Notes: generated by a model not told the origin, from the letters alone. Positions 17,022 to 26,068 are shown, numbered from the stretch's first letter. The stretch: DNA of 64,000 nt from Corynebacterium sp. J010B-136 (GCF_002967075.1 NZ_PUGE01000001.1:620001-684000); one strand, 5' to 3'. Numbers and translations: made by a program.

Positions 17022-18215
17022 TTATTGCGCGACGCATTCTTGCGTATCGACGGAATTTTCAAACTGGGTCACATCACCGATATGGGAGCGTACTTCTTCG
17101 GCGGTGATTGCATATCCGGTATCGGTGTCATCGACGGAAGCGCCAAAGATAAGACCTAGAACCGTGCCGTCGGGAGAAATCAGCGGGCCACCAGAGTTGC
17201 CCTGCACCACGGTTCCGCGCAGGATATAGGACTCGCGTTCAACGCGGCTATTGGAGTAAATATCTGGCCCGGCAATATTGACGCGTTCGCGAATACGCGC
17301 GGCATTCGCGGTAAAGGGTCCAGAGTGTGGAAAGCCCATCACCACGGCATCATCACCGGTATAGGCAGGAGCATCCGCCCACGCTAGCGGCTCGAGCCCC
17401 AGATTTTCTGCGCGCAGCACAGCGATATCAACTTCAGGGTTGTAGTAGACCACGCGTGCTTCTTTGATTCCGAGCACGGTATCAACATAAGCCGTTTGTG
17501 TTCCGGCCACCACGTGCGCGTTGGTCACCACATAATTATCGGCGGTGACAAAGCCAGAGCCCATCATGCGCCGTCGGCAGCCATCGGCATCAGCGATAAC
17601 GTGCACTACCGAAGGGCGTACGTCTTGAACCATGGCTTGGTCAGCCACTTCAATATTTGGCGCTTCAACATCAACAGAAGTGCCGTCTTCCCACGGCATC
17701 ATGACCGGTGGCAGGCCCGAGTCATTGAGCATTCCCGAAATACTGCGCGGTAATTGGGTCAGCTCATCTGGCATCACCTTATTGACTTCGCGCAAAATCG
17801 CAGATTCCCGCAGTCCCTTACCCACGCTATTGCTCAGGCTCGTCGCCATCGGAGTGGCAATGAGCCAAATCAGCACGAGGGAGAATACGGACATCAAGAT
17901 TGCGCCGAATGAAGAATCCACGCGCTGTCCGGATTTGGTTTTCATGCGGTCGCGAATCGCATGTCCCAAGGCAGAGCCTAAGAGCTGACCCAGCCCGATC
18001 AGTAAGATCAGCATTCCTAAGGCCAGCAGGAAGCGGATACCAACTTGGTCGGTTATCTGCAGCACCATGGGTGCCACGCCGAGGCCGACGATGAGGCCTG
18101 CGAGAATTCCTACGGCTGAGAGCAACGACGCAAATCCGCCTTGGCGCCAGCCGGTTGCCATCGCTGCAAGGACAGCTACCACGATGAAGCCATCAACTAT
18201 CCAGGCTGGATCCAC
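17022..18215 (-). CDS. marP: MarP-like membrane serine protease (CvpA domain plus trypsin-like domain)
   Basis: A 397-residue protein, start GTG at 18215 with AAGGGAG upstream. Residues 1-165 are a CvpA/colicin V production domain with four predicted helices; residues 190-397 are a chymotrypsin-like protease outside the membrane. The catalytic triad is visible: H234 (TNAHVV), D263 (VDIAVLR), S341 (GNSGGPL). C213 and C394 are placed like the redox-sensitive disulfide of M. tuberculosis MarP (Rv3671c), which protects the cell against acid and oxidative stress. The gene follows a NUDIX, a thioredoxin-like and the nth gene, the same order as in mycobacteria, so orthology is likely. Confidence 0.92.
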   Translation of the reverse strand: MDPAWIVDGFIVVAVLAAMATGWRQGGFASLLSAVGILAGLIVGLGVAPMVLQITDQVGIRFLLALGMLILLIGLGQLLGSALGHAIRDRMKTKSGQRVDSSFGAILMSVFSLVLIWLIATPMATSLSNSVGKGLRESAILREVNKVMPDELTQLPRSISGMLNDSGLPPVMMPWEDGTSVDVEAPNIEVADQAMVQDVRPSVVHVIADADGCRRRMMGSGFVTADNYVVTNAHVVAGTQTAYVDTVLGIKEARVVYYNPEVDIAVLRAENLGLEPLAWADAPAYTGDDAVVMGFPHSGPFTANAARIRERVNIAGPDIYSNSRVERESYILRGTVVQGNSGGPLISPDGTVLGLIFGASVDDTDTGYAITAEEVRSHIGDVTQFENSVDTQECVAQ

Positions 18216-18258
18216 AAATTCTCCCTTGAGCGTTTACTGCGTAACTTACAGAACTTTA

Positions 18259-18981
18259 CTAGACCCTCCGCTCATTATTACGGGAGGCCGCAATCGCCGC
18301 GTGCAAATCCAAGTGGGGAGTTTGATCCCACTCCTGCTCCCAGCCGGTCTTTAAAAATAATGTTGTTAATGCCGCAGCGGTAAAACCCCAGATAACATAG
18401 CCATTGACGCGAAACGCGGGCGTCGTCCAGTGATCCCAGGCCAGCATCATGCGGTTTTCTGGCGCCAGCAGTTCCTCTACTGGCAGCACAAAAACATCAT
18501 CAGCTTCTTCAGGATTGACCACACCAACAGGGCTTGGTGCGTGCCAATGTGCCAAGACCGCATTAATTCGGTTACCGCGTACCGGCACAAAGGTTTCACC
18601 CCAGTGCGCCAGCGGAGTTATCGACGTGCGGTCTAAACCGGTTTCTTCCCAGGCTTCGCGCAGCGCTGCATCGATAAGATTGACATCGGTGGAATCAATT
18701 TTTCCACCTGGAAAAGCAATTTGGCCAGAATGTGAACGCAGGTGCGGGGACCTGTGCGTCAACAGCACCGTTGCATCATCGACGCTTGTTCCGCCTAAAA
18801 GCATGAGCACCGCAGCAGACTTCGGTGACGGCAACACGTCTTGCTTCGCCCGCTTGCCGATGATCTCAACGACATCCTCTCCAGTGACGTCTAAAGCCGA
18901 GCGCAACCAGTGTGGCGCTTTCTCCGGAGACAGCGTGGTATTAACGCCCGGTGAGTCAGCAATGGGGAACTTTTCTGCCAT
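18259..18981 (-). CDS. NUDIX hydrolase, probable CoA pyrophosphatase
   Basis: A 240-residue protein with the CoA-pyrophosphatase (UPF0035) signature just before the NUDIX box: LLTHRSPHLRSHSGQ, then AFPGG. The NUDIX box ends REAWEETGL. Members cleave CoA to 3',5'-ADP and phosphopantetheine. I choose ATG at 18981: a TAGGAT box ends 7 nt before it, fitting a leaderless mRNA; ATG 18990 and GTG 18999 are in-frame alternatives. It lies 18 nt after the thioredoxin-like gene and 43 nt before marP, so it may also be read from upstream. Confidence 0.88.
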   Translation of the reverse strand: MAEKFPIADSPGVNTTLSPEKAPHWLRSALDVTGEDVVEIIGKRAKQDVLPSPKSAAVLMLLGGTSVDDATVLLTHRSPHLRSHSGQIAFPGGKIDSTDVNLIDAALREAWEETGLDRTSITPLAHWGETFVPVRGNRINAVLAHWHAPSPVGVVNPEEADDVFVLPVEELLAPENRMMLAWDHWTTPAFRVNGYVIWGFTAAALTTLFLKTGWEQEWDQTPHLDLHAAIAASRNNERRV

Positions 18982-18999
18982 GTCCCCCATCCTAGCCAC

Positions 19000-19653
19000 T
19001 TAAGCTAGTGCCTTTGTGATGGTTGTCTCTATTTCTTCTGTGGACTTAAACGGCTGGATAAAACGTTCCTTTACTTCCCCATCAACCACGAGCAAAGTAA
19101 TAGGAATGACCCCAGGCAGGCTTAAGGTTCCGGCAAACAGATTGGAGTCATCTTGGTAGCTGGGCAGATCAACACCGAGGTCGTTTAAGAAAGCCGCGCC
19201 ATTGCCGGCGTTGCGGTCTGCGTGCACGCCCACCACGTTCCATTCGGAGTGGGCTTGTGCGATTTCTTCCAAATAGGGCAGTTCTTCGCGGCAGGGTTCG
19301 CACCACCAGGCCCAAATATTGACGATGGAAATACCGGAATCGGTGGCATTATCCGGGCTAGTTTCCCCGCCTAAGCACGGCAGTTCGACTCCGGCGACAG
19401 GTCCCGCTGGGCAGTCAGGTCGCGTCGCTACTTCGCTTGTCGATGCATCTTCGTCCGAAACTACCTCGTCCGGGACAGTCTCATCTGTCAGACTGTCCCC
19501 TTGAGTAGTGGTTGCCGATTCAGCACTGTCATCGGAGCTGACATCGGAACTGTCAGCACTGTCGGTGGTAAGGGTGGAGAGCGCTAGCGCAATCACCCCG
19601 ATGGTCAGCACCGCTGCGATCACGATGGAAAAGACCACGCTCTTTTTCACCAC
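19000..19653 (-). CDS. TlpA-like membrane-anchored thioredoxin
   Basis: A 217-residue protein with an N-terminal signal anchor (about residues 5-27), a 60-residue acidic serine/threonine-rich linker, and a thioredoxin fold with active site WWCEPCRE near residue 115. The cis-proline region reads GVIPITLLVVDG. It would act outside the membrane as a thiol-disulfide reductase, like TlpA or ResA proteins. GTG at 19653 follows GAGGTAC. It lies between nth and the NUDIX gene, as in mycobacteria (Rv3673c-like). The redox partner is unknown; MarP, whose disulfide is redox-sensitive, is encoded two genes downstream. Confidence 0.87.
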   Translation of the reverse strand: MVKKSVVFSIVIAAVLTIGVIALALSTLTTDSADSSDVSSDDSAESATTTQGDSLTDETVPDEVVSDEDASTSEVATRPDCPAGPVAGVELPCLGGETSPDNATDSGISIVNIWAWWCEPCREELPYLEEIAQAHSEWNVVGVHADRNAGNGAAFLNDLGVDLPSYQDDSNLFAGTLSLPGVIPITLLVVDGEVKERFIQPFKSTEEIETTITKALA

Positions 19654-19697
19654 GTACCTCTTTTTCTCAGCTTATTGCCCTTAATCTCCTTCTGAGT

Positions 19698-20354
19698 CTA
19701 ACTATCTTGTCTGGACGCAGGAAATGGGCAGACATCGCGCAGGGGGCATCGTCCGCATGCAGGACTTTTAGCAGTGCAGCAACGACGCCCGTGGAAGATT
19801 ACTCGATGTGAGAACATCGTCCATTCTTCTTCCGGCACCACCGCGCATAATTGCTTTTCAACTTTTAGCTCGGTCGCATCTTCCACCATGTCCAGGCGGG
19901 AGGTAACCCGTTTGACGTGGGTATCTACGGCAAGTCCCGGTATGCCGAAAGCATTGCCGCGAACAACCAAAGCGGTCTTGCGCCCTACTCCGGGCAAAGA
20001 GCTTAGATCTTTAATGCTCGTGGGTATTTCACCCTCAAAGTCACCGACGATCTTTTGTCCCATTCCCACCAAGCGCTTGGATTTTGAAGGCGCGAGCCCC
20101 AGGGGTCGGATGATGTCTTCGATGTCTTTTTCATCGGCTTGGGCATAATCTCCGGCGGTGGGATAGGCCGCGAAGAGTTTCGGAGTTACTTGATTAACGC
20201 GCACATCGGTTGTTTGCGCTGACAGTAAGGTGGCCACGGTTAATTCCAGCGCGTTGGTAAAATCCAATTCGCAATGCGCATCTGGATAAGTCTCAGCTAA
20301 GACTTCATTGATATATTCCGCGCGTTTGGTCTCGTCACGTATGCCGCTGCCCAT
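19698..20354 (-). CDS. nth: Endonuclease III (DNA glycosylase/AP lyase)
   Basis: A 218-residue base-excision repair enzyme. The helix-hairpin-helix LPGVGRKTA holds the catalytic lysine (near residue 124) and VDTHVKR the catalytic aspartate (near 142). The C-terminal iron-sulfur loop is C-x6-C-x2-C-x5-C (within CTAKSPACGRCPLRDVC). It removes oxidised pyrimidines. Start ATG at 20354 lies 7 nt after AAGGAG; a TTG at 20360 is in frame but too close to the ribosome site. It is first in a run of four leftward genes ending in marP. Confidence 0.95.
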   Translation of the reverse strand: MGSGIRDETKRAEYINEVLAETYPDAHCELDFTNALELTVATLLSAQTTDVRVNQVTPKLFAAYPTAGDYAQADEKDIEDIIRPLGLAPSKSKRLVGMGQKIVGDFEGEIPTSIKDLSSLPGVGRKTALVVRGNAFGIPGLAVDTHVKRVTSRLDMVEDATELKVEKQLCAVVPEEEWTMFSHRVIFHGRRCCTAKSPACGRCPLRDVCPFPASRQDS

Positions 20355-20441
20355 GGTCAATCTCCTTGTGCCAGTGAACTATAATGAGAAAAATCGAGGT
20401 TTGGGAACTTTATCGATTCCTCATTAGTTAAACTCTAAGAC

Positions 20442-20531
20442 ATGATCGTTTTAGTAGTACTAGTCCCCGTCGGGTTGGCGCTCTTTGCCATCTTGATGGA
20501 AAAACTCGAAACACAAGTGCTCGATAGTTAA
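20442..20531 (+). CDS. 29-residue membrane microprotein upstream of glxR
   Basis: A short open frame, ATG at 20442 to TAA at 20531, encodes a 29-residue peptide: about 18 hydrophobic residues (MIVLVVLVPVGLALFAIL) followed by a charged tail MEKLETQVLDS. This is the layout of a single-span membrane protein with the C-terminus in the cytoplasm. A TAAACT box ends exactly 7 nt before the ATG, so it is probably made from a leaderless mRNA; there is no ribosome site. It is divergent from nth and lies 140 bp before glxR in the same direction. The function is unknown. Mycobacteria also have a small membrane protein gene beside crp (Rv3675), but I cannot show homology. Confidence 0.6.
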   Translation: MIVLVVLVPVGLALFAILMEKLETQVLDS

Positions 20532-20602
20532 GCATTTCATCCTCTGCCCCAAGCGATTCCCTATACGGGACTTCCGTGATTATTTGGGGGGAATTGCACT
20601 AA

Positions 20603-20618
20603 AGTGACTAATTCCACT
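20603..20618. promoter_or_regulatory. Possible GlxR autoregulatory site
   Basis: AGTGACTAATTCCACT has a CRP-type arrangement (GTGA-N6-CCAC, 8 of 12 consensus positions) 53 bp before the glxR start. Autoregulation is plausible but the match is moderate. Confidence 0.35.
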
Positions 20619-20670
20619 GTAGGATGTGGAGTGTTGAAGATTTTAGGCGTTAAAAGTAAAGGAGACGCAC

Positions 20671-21354
20671 GTGGAAGGCGTACAGGAAATTTTATCGCGC
20701 GCTGGCATTTTCCAGGGTGTCGACCCGGTAGCTGTCAATAATTTGATTGAGCAAATGGAAACTGTTCGTTTCCCACGCGGCACCACCATCTTTGAGGAAG
20801 GTGAGCCAGGCGACCGCCTGTACATCATCACCGCCGGCAAGATTAAGCTGGCTCGCCACGCTCCCGATGGTCGTGAGAACCTGCTGACCATCATGGGCCC
20901 ATCGGACATGTTCGGTGAGTTGTCCATCTTCGACCCAGGCCCACGTACCTCTTCCGCAGTGTGTGTGACTGAGGTTCAGGCAGCCACCATGAACTCGGAA
21001 ATGCTCAAGCAGTGGGTCTCTGACCACCCTGCTATTGCACAGCAACTGTTGCGCGTGCTGGCTCGTCGCCTGCGTCGCACCAATGCTTCCTTGGCTGACC
21101 TCATCTTCACCGACGTCCCGGGCCGTGTGGCAAAGACCTTGCTGCAGCTGGCAAACCGCTTCGGTGTGCAAGAAGGTGGCTCACTGCGCGTGAACCACGA
21201 CCTGACTCAGGAAGAAATTGCACAGCTGGTTGGCGCTTCACGTGAGACCGTTAACAAGGCTTTGGCTACCTTCGCTCACCGCGGATGGATTCGCCTCGAA
21301 GGCAAGTCGGTTGTCATCGTTAACACCGAGCACCTCGCCAAGCGTGCCCGTTAA
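20671..21354 (+). CDS. glxR: GlxR, CRP/FNR-type global transcription regulator
   Basis: A 227-residue cytoplasmic regulator. The cyclic-nucleotide-binding domain spans about residues 1-120 and contains the phosphate-binding cassette [18 protein letters not shown] dimerisation helix follows, and then a winged helix-turn-helix with [21 protein letters not shown] near residue 175-195. The sequence is very close to the C. glutamicum GlxR I remember. GlxR binds cAMP and TGTGANNTANNTCACA sites and controls carbon metabolism and many other genes. Start is GTG at 20671 after AAAGGAGACGCAC. A strong terminator follows. Confidence 0.96.
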   Translation: MEGVQEILSRAGIFQGVDPVAVNNLIEQMETVRFPRGTTIFEEGEPGDRLYIITAGKIKLARHAPDGRENLLTIMGPSDMFGELSIFDPGPRTSSAVCVTEVQAATMNSEMLKQWVSDHPAIAQQLLRVLARRLRRTNASLADLIFTDVPGRVAKTLLQLANRFGVQEGGSLRVNHDLTQEEIAQLVGASRETVNKALATFAHRGWIRLEGKSVVIVNTEHLAKRAR

Positions 21355-21425
21355 ATAAACACCAGCCTGAAACTTCATAACGTCTAGTGAAGGTGTCGCA
21401 AACGCTTCACTTTCACAAATAGAGC

Positions 21426-21468
21426 AAAAGGAGTGGCCCCAGTGATTTTCACTGGGGCCACTCCTTTT
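21426..21468. terminator. Bidirectional terminator, perfect 20-bp stem
   Basis: Bases 21426-21445 pair perfectly with 21449-21468 (AAAAGGAGTGG... against ...CCACTCCTTTT) around a 3-nt loop. The T- and A-rich ends serve glxR on one strand and the MBL gene on the other. Confidence 0.9.
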
Positions 21469-21501
21469 AGCAGGTGCTCAAAGGTTTAACTGTGTAGCCA
21501 G

Positions 21502-22329
21502 TTAAACCTTCTCAGGATGAGCGTCTAAATACTTCAACGCTGCGCGAGTTGACTGTTCTGCGGCGTGACGCAGCACTGGATCCACATCGTCATACATCTC
21601 ATCGATCATGACTTTGAGTTCAATATCCTTGCCATGTTCCGCCCACAGCTGACGGATTTGGTCTAGGCGGTAGTGGCGGCGGTCAATATACTTGCGCGCT
21701 ACTTCTGAAACATCCGGCAGATCTGGGCCATGGCCTGGCAGCAGCGGCACATTCTTGCCGCGCTCTTCCAACATGTCCAAAGACTTCAAATAAGCCTCAA
21801 GATCCCCATCGGTTTCAGACAGCAAGGTGGTGTGGCGGCCAGCGATGGTATCACCGCTGACGATGCCTTCAAGCTCAGATTCCTGCGGCTGGCTTGCCCA
21901 CACAAAAAAGCTCACCGAGTCACTAGTGTGCCCTGGGGTATGAGCTACCTCGAGGGTTGGGCTGATGCCGTCGAGGGAGATAATTTCGCCATCGACAAGC
22001 GGCTCGGCGTCCTTGCTGCAGTAACTCGGGTCGAAGGCGCGAATTGGCGCGCCCGTTAACTGACGCAAGCGAAGAGCTCCCGCTGCATGGTCATCATGCC
22101 GGTGCGTGAGCACAATGAGGGCTACTTCCCCGCCAGACTGGGCGGTGACGACGTTGAGGTGCCCTTCATCATCAGGTCCTGGATCGACCACGATGGCGGC
22201 ACCATCTTCATCGCCTTTAATAATCCACGTATTTGTACCTTCAAGCGCTGTGTAGCTGGGGTTGTCACACAACACTACACCGGCGTGCTGCGTAACAGGA
22301 CGCAGTTGACTATATGCAGGATGCTCCAT
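21502..22329 (-). CDS. MBL-fold metallohydrolase
   Basis: A 275-residue metallo-beta-lactamase-fold enzyme. The metal motif THRHDDHAAG lies near residue 76-85, with further ligands in AHTPGHTSDS (about 140) and SGDTIAG (about 165) and the late LPGHGP near 199. The shape fits the LACTB2/glyoxalase-II-like group with a C-terminal winged-helix segment; the substrate is unknown. ATG at 22329 has no ribosome site but a TAGGCT box ends 7 nt before it, fitting a leaderless transcript. It follows ridA, as in mycobacteria (Rv3677c-Rv3678c order). Confidence 0.87.
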   Translation of the reverse strand: MEHPAYSQLRPVTQHAGVVLCDNPSYTALEGTNTWIIKGDEDGAAIVVDPGPDDEGHLNVVTAQSGGEVALIVLTHRHDDHAAGALRLRQLTGAPIRAFDPSYCSKDAEPLVDGEIISLDGISPTLEVAHTPGHTSDSVSFFVWASQPQESELEGIVSGDTIAGRHTTLLSETDGDLEAYLKSLDMLEERGKNVPLLPGHGPDLPDVSEVARKYIDRRHYRLDQIRQLWAEHGKDIELKVMIDEMYDDVDPVLRHAAEQSTRAALKYLDAHPEKV

Positions 22330-22347
22330 ATGTGTCAGCCTAACCTA

Positions 22348-22806
22348 TTACTTGGCAAATTCCACGATGAGTTCTAGCTCCACTGGCGCATCATTCGGCA
22401 GTACGGCAACGCCGACTGCAGAGCGAGCGTGCGCGCCAGCTTCTTGGAAAAGTTCCCCGATGAAATCGGAAGCACCGTTGATGACTGCTGGCTGACCGGT
22501 GAAATCTGGCGCCGAGGACACAAAGCCCACAACCTTAATGACACGGGTGACGTTATCCAGGCCGACCTCAGCATCGATAGCTGCGAGGCCGTTGAGGACG
22601 CTGATGCGCGCTAGTTCTTGTGCTTTCTCAGGGCTGACCTCTGCACCGACTTTGCCGGTAGCTGGCAGTGCGCCATCAATCAAAGGAAGCTGGCCAGAGG
22701 TCCAGACCTGGTTGCCAACTACGGTAGCTGGAACATAGGAAGCTAGAGGCTTAGCAACTGGCGGTAGGGTGTATCCGAGTTCTTCGAGACGTGCTTTGAA
22801 AGACAT
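22348..22806 (-). CDS. ridA: RidA-family protein (YjgF/UK114)
   Basis: A 152-residue protein of the RidA superfamily, members of which deaminate reactive enamine/imine intermediates. Visible features are VVGNQVWTSGQLPLIDG near residues 30-46 and the C-terminal ARSAVGVAVLPNDAPVELELIVEF segment. The arginine of typical RidA active sites is at about residue 127 (HARSAVG). This is the longer actinobacterial form with an N-terminal extension, whose activity may differ from E. coli RidA. Its ATG follows the stop of the DUF4177 gene by 3 nt, so the two are probably co-transcribed. Confidence 0.88.
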   Translation of the reverse strand: MSFKARLEELGYTLPPVAKPLASYVPATVVGNQVWTSGQLPLIDGALPATGKVGAEVSPEKAQELARISVLNGLAAIDAEVGLDNVTRVIKVVGFVSSAPDFTGQPAVINGASDFIGELFQEAGAHARSAVGVAVLPNDAPVELELIVEFAK

Positions 22807-22809
22807 ATT

Positions 22810-22965
22810 TTATTGAACCTCTCGCTTGAAGTAAGCAACTACGTTTTCTGGATTCATACCTGGTGTAATCGTGACCAACTCCCAGCCGTCTTCTCCCCAC
22901 GAGTCAAGGATTTGCTTGGTGGCGTGAGTTAGGACCGGAGCGGTTGCATATTCCCATTTCTTCAT
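22810..22965 (-). CDS. Small DUF4177-type protein
   Basis: A 51-residue protein encoded from ATG 22965 to TAA 22810-22812. The pattern MKKWEYATAPVLTHATKQ, then WGEDGWELVTITPG, is that of DUF4177 proteins found beside ridA in actinobacteria (Rv3678A-like). The WELV core is the family hallmark. The function is unknown. A TATGAT box ends 7 nt before the ATG, fitting a leaderless mRNA; there is no other ribosome site. It leads a two-gene unit with ridA. Confidence 0.85.
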   Translation of the reverse strand: MKKWEYATAPVLTHATKQILDSWGEDGWELVTITPGMNPENVVAYFKREVQ

Positions 22966-22985
22966 GCGCCCCATCATAAACAAAA

Positions 22986-23029
22986 GCGCTGCGCCCCGTG
23001 CCAGTTAGGCACAAAGTGGGGTGCAGCGC
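22986..23029 (-). terminator. Terminator after whcA
   Basis: GCGCTGCGCCCC (22986-22997) pairs with GGGGTGCAGCGC (23018-23029), one G-U pair, with an inner GTGCC/GGCAC stem. On the minus strand TTTTGTTT follows, so it ends whcA just before the promoter of the DUF4177 gene. Confidence 0.8.
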
Positions 23030-23119
23030 ATATTCCGGTTGCAGTTAATTCATGCGGTTAGTTCATATGACTAGTTCATACGTTTATTTCAGGTGTACAG
23101 GCTGTGCCCCCGTACACCC

Positions 23120-23449
23120 TTAGATTCCTTCTAGTTCTCCGCCTTGGGCGAGATAATCAGCCCAGTTAGTGATGTGTGGGTTTTTGCGCAACAGCGCACG
23201 GCGCTGGCGCTCAGTCAGTCCGCCCCAGACGCCGAATTCCACGCGGTTATCTAGAGCATCTGCTCGACATTCATTAAGGACAGGACAGTGACGGCAAATA
23301 ACGGCAGCCTTGCGCTGCTCCGCACCACGCACAAAAAGTGCATCAGGGTCACCATTTCGACACTTAGCTTGCGTCACCCACTCCCCGCGTTCTGGGGTTG
23401 TCGCATTGTAGGTGTCCGCCTGAGTTGACATCTTCAAGCTCACAGTCAT
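23120..23449 (-). CDS. whcA: WhiB-family iron-sulfur regulator (WhcA / WhiB4 type)
   Basis: A 109-residue WhiB protein. Four cysteines bind the iron-sulfur cluster: one in AKCRNGD, then CRHC and NEC (C-x2-C-x5-C). GVWGG follows, then the basic RQRRALLRK DNA-binding tail. The start is ATG at 23449 with AAGGAGCGCCAG upstream; an in-frame extension to 23485 lacks a ribosome site. The position beside a PonA2-type gene is that of M. tuberculosis whiB4 and C. glutamicum whcA, a redox-responsive negative regulator of stress genes. Orthology is inferred from context and sequence. Confidence 0.9.
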   Translation of the reverse strand: MTVSLKMSTQADTYNATTPERGEWVTQAKCRNGDPDALFVRGAEQRKAAVICRHCPVLNECRADALDNRVEFGVWGGLTERQRRALLRKNPHITNWADYLAQGGELEGI

Positions 23450-23608
23450 CTGGCGCTCCTTCTGCTTGTCCACACATAATCTCACGTAGGCGTATTCACG
23501 CTCTGGTAGTAAGTGTATTCACAGCATTCGCAACGTGTCTAACAGGTCACACTTTAGGGGGGAGTTAATTTGTTTCCTCCCGCGCGCAGACCTTGTAGGG
23601 TATTGGGG

Positions 23609-26044
23609 GTGAAAGCTCTAGGAAGAATCTCTTTGGTCACCGTTATCATTGGCCTGCTCGTTGCTGTCGCCTTAGCGCCCGCGGCGAGCTTGTCCGGCGT
23701 GGCGGTCGCCACGGCATCCGATGCCATGGAATCGGACATCGAAGCGCTGGAAGCGGGCAATATCCCGGGGGTAACCACCATCCGTGATTCCGAGGGCAAC
23801 AACATGGCCTACCTGTTTAACCAGCGCCGCCACCCTGTCGAGCCCGATCAGATCTCGCAAAATATGAAAGATGCGATCGTCTCCATTGAGGATCATCGCT
23901 TTTACGAGCATGAAGGCGTAGACATCCAGGGTAATTTCCGCGCGCTAGCAACTAACGTTCTGGCAGGTGGTGTATCCCAGGGCGCATCAACGCTGAACCA
24001 GCAGTACGTAAAGAACTACCTTTTGCTTGTCGATGCCACCACGGACGAAGAACGCCAGGCTGCCACTGAACAGTCCATTCCCCGTAAGCTGCGTGAGATT
24101 CGCATGGCTGCGGAGATTGACCGGGCTTTGAGCAAAGATGAGATTCTGGCGAACTACCTCAACCTTGTCCCCTTCGGCAACCATGCCTATGGCATCGAGG
24201 CTGCTGCACGCACCTACTTTGGCGTCAGTGCTAATGAGCTAACTTTGCCACAATCTGCAATGTTGGCCGGCATGGTGCAGTCTTCTGAATACTTGAATCC
24301 GTATACCAATACGGAAGAGGTGCTCAAGCGTCGTGCGACAGTGCTGCAATCGATGGTGGGCAACGGTTATATCTCTCAGGCTGAAGCCGATGAGGCCAAT
24401 ACCGACTCTTTGGGCGTGCTAGATCGCCCAAGTACCTTACCTAATGGCTGCATTGGCGCCGGTGACCGCGGTTTCTTCTGCGATTATGTTCTTGAATACT
24501 TGGACGAACGCGGAATCACTACTGAGGAATTAGCCCGTGGCGGCTACACCATTGACACCACGTTGAATCCAGTGGTGCAAGACCGTGCGAAGGAATCGGT
24601 TAACGCCCAGACCTCCTCGGATGCTGCTGGTGTGGCATCGGTGATGAACGTAGTTCGCCCTTCGGAAACCGACCGCGATGTACTCGCAATGGTTTCTTCC
24701 CGGACCTACGGATTGGATCTGGACCAAAATGAGACCTTGTTGCCACAGCCTTATTCCATGGTGGGCAACGGCGCGGGCTCTGTTTTTAAGGTCTTTACTG
24801 CAGCCGCCGCCGTGGAAGCCGGCTATGGCATTAAAAACATGCTGGATGTGCCCACCCGCTATGACGCTGAAGGGCTAGGTTTCGGCGGCGCCGATAACTG
24901 CCCGGCAAACCGCTACTGTGTAGAAAACGCTGGTACGTATAAACCGCGCATGACTTTTGAAGAAGCATTGGCACATTCGCCAAATACCACCTTCATTCAG
25001 CTCGAAGAGCAGGTCGGTATTGAGGCCACCGTCGATATGGCGGTCAAGCTGGGCCTGCGCAGCTACACCAAGGAAGGCAGCTTCAACGAGGACTACTCCC
25101 TGGCGGATTACGCCAAGGAAGCGCCAATGGGTTCTTTCACTTTGGGTCCAACGGCAGTTAATCCTTTGGAGCTATCTAATGTGGGCGCAACCTTGGCCTC
25201 ACATGGCACTTGGTGCGAGCCGGATCCGATTAATCAGATCACTGACCGCAATGGCAATGAAGTATATGTCGAATCAACGCCTTGTGAACGCGTAATGGAT
25301 AGCGGTGCTGCCGATGCCCTCGCCAATGCGATGACTGCCGATGCCCACATTGGCACTGCTGAGGCAGCTGCTAATCAGATGGGCTGGAATGGCCAGATTG
25401 CTGCAAAGACCGGTACCACCGAGTCCAACCAGTCTGCTGCTTTCTTGGGCTTTAACTCGGGACTGTCAGCAGCGCCTTATATCTACAATGACGGCACCAA
25501 CACTTCCTCGTTGTGCACCAGCCCCGTGCGCCAGTGCGGCAACGGGACGCTCTTCGGCGGTACCGAACCAGCTCGCACCTTCTTCGGCATGGCCACGCAG
25601 CTCCAGTCCGCTACTAGCGGCACCATCTCCGACTATGACCGTGCCTATGACAGCGGTAAGTCCACCGGTCTTTTAGAATCCGTGCGTGGCCGCAGCGAAA
25701 GCTCTGCTCGTCAAACGCTCGAGGGCGAAGGCTACCGCGTGCGTGTTATCTCAGTTCCAGATGCGCAGCCTTCGGGCACCGTGGTTCGCGCGCTCACGGG
25801 CAGCGATGGGCTTGCCGATGGCGCCGAGATCACCCTGCAGATCTCTGACGGTTCTGGTTACACAGCCCCTGATTCCAGCGATTCCAATGACCAAGACTCC
25901 GACAGCGGCAATAACGGCCAAAGCAATAGCCGCAACAATGGACGAAGCAATGGCCGCGGCAACCGCAATCCGCAGCCGCTGATTTCACAAGACGACATTG
26001 ATGATTTCACCAATGAGCTGCGTCGCACCTTTGGTTTCAACTAA
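23609..26044 (+). CDS. ponA: Class A penicillin-binding protein (PonA2/PBP1a type) with PASTA domain
   Basis: An 811-residue bifunctional peptidoglycan synthase. I choose GTG at 23609 (MKALGRISLV): TAGGGT ends 7 nt before it, and it gives a short cytoplasmic end before the anchor helix. A TTG at 23570 after AGGGGGGAG is the alternative. Order: membrane anchor (about 5-30), GT51 glycosyltransferase (VSIEDHRFYEHEGVD and QGASTLNQQYVKNY), transpeptidase with SVFK, SPN and KTGT motifs, one PASTA domain (about 680-750), then a disordered Ser/Asn/Gly-rich tail. It is divergent from whcA, as Rv3682 is from whiB4 in M. tuberculosis. Confidence 0.93.
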   Translation: MKALGRISLVTVIIGLLVAVALAPAASLSGVAVATASDAMESDIEALEAGNIPGVTTIRDSEGNNMAYLFNQRRHPVEPDQISQNMKDAIVSIEDHRFYEHEGVDIQGNFRALATNVLAGGVSQGASTLNQQYVKNYLLLVDATTDEERQAATEQSIPRKLREIRMAAEIDRALSKDEILANYLNLVPFGNHAYGIEAAARTYFGVSANELTLPQSAMLAGMVQSSEYLNPYTNTEEVLKRRATVLQSMVGNGYISQAEADEANTDSLGVLDRPSTLPNGCIGAGDRGFFCDYVLEYLDERGITTEELARGGYTIDTTLNPVVQDRAKESVNAQTSSDAAGVASVMNVVRPSETDRDVLAMVSSRTYGLDLDQNETLLPQPYSMVGNGAGSVFKVFTAAAAVEAGYGIKNMLDVPTRYDAEGLGFGGADNCPANRYCVENAGTYKPRMTFEEALAHSPNTTFIQLEEQVGIEATVDMAVKLGLRSYTKEGSFNEDYSLADYAKEAPMGSFTLGPTAVNPLELSNVGATLASHGTWCEPDPINQITDRNGNEVYVESTPCERVMDSGAADALANAMTADAHIGTAEAAANQMGWNGQIAAKTGTTESNQSAAFLGFNSGLSAAPYIYNDGTNTSSLCTSPVRQCGNGTLFGGTEPARTFFGMATQLQSATSGTISDYDRAYDSGKSTGLLESVRGRSESSARQTLEGEGYRVRVISVPDAQPSGTVVRALTGSDGLADGAEITLQISDGSGYTAPDSSDSNDQDSDSGNNGQSNSRNNGRSNGRGNRNPQPLISQDDIDDFTNELRRTFGFN

Positions 26045-26068
26045 CGCTTAGCCACCTCAAGCACGCTA

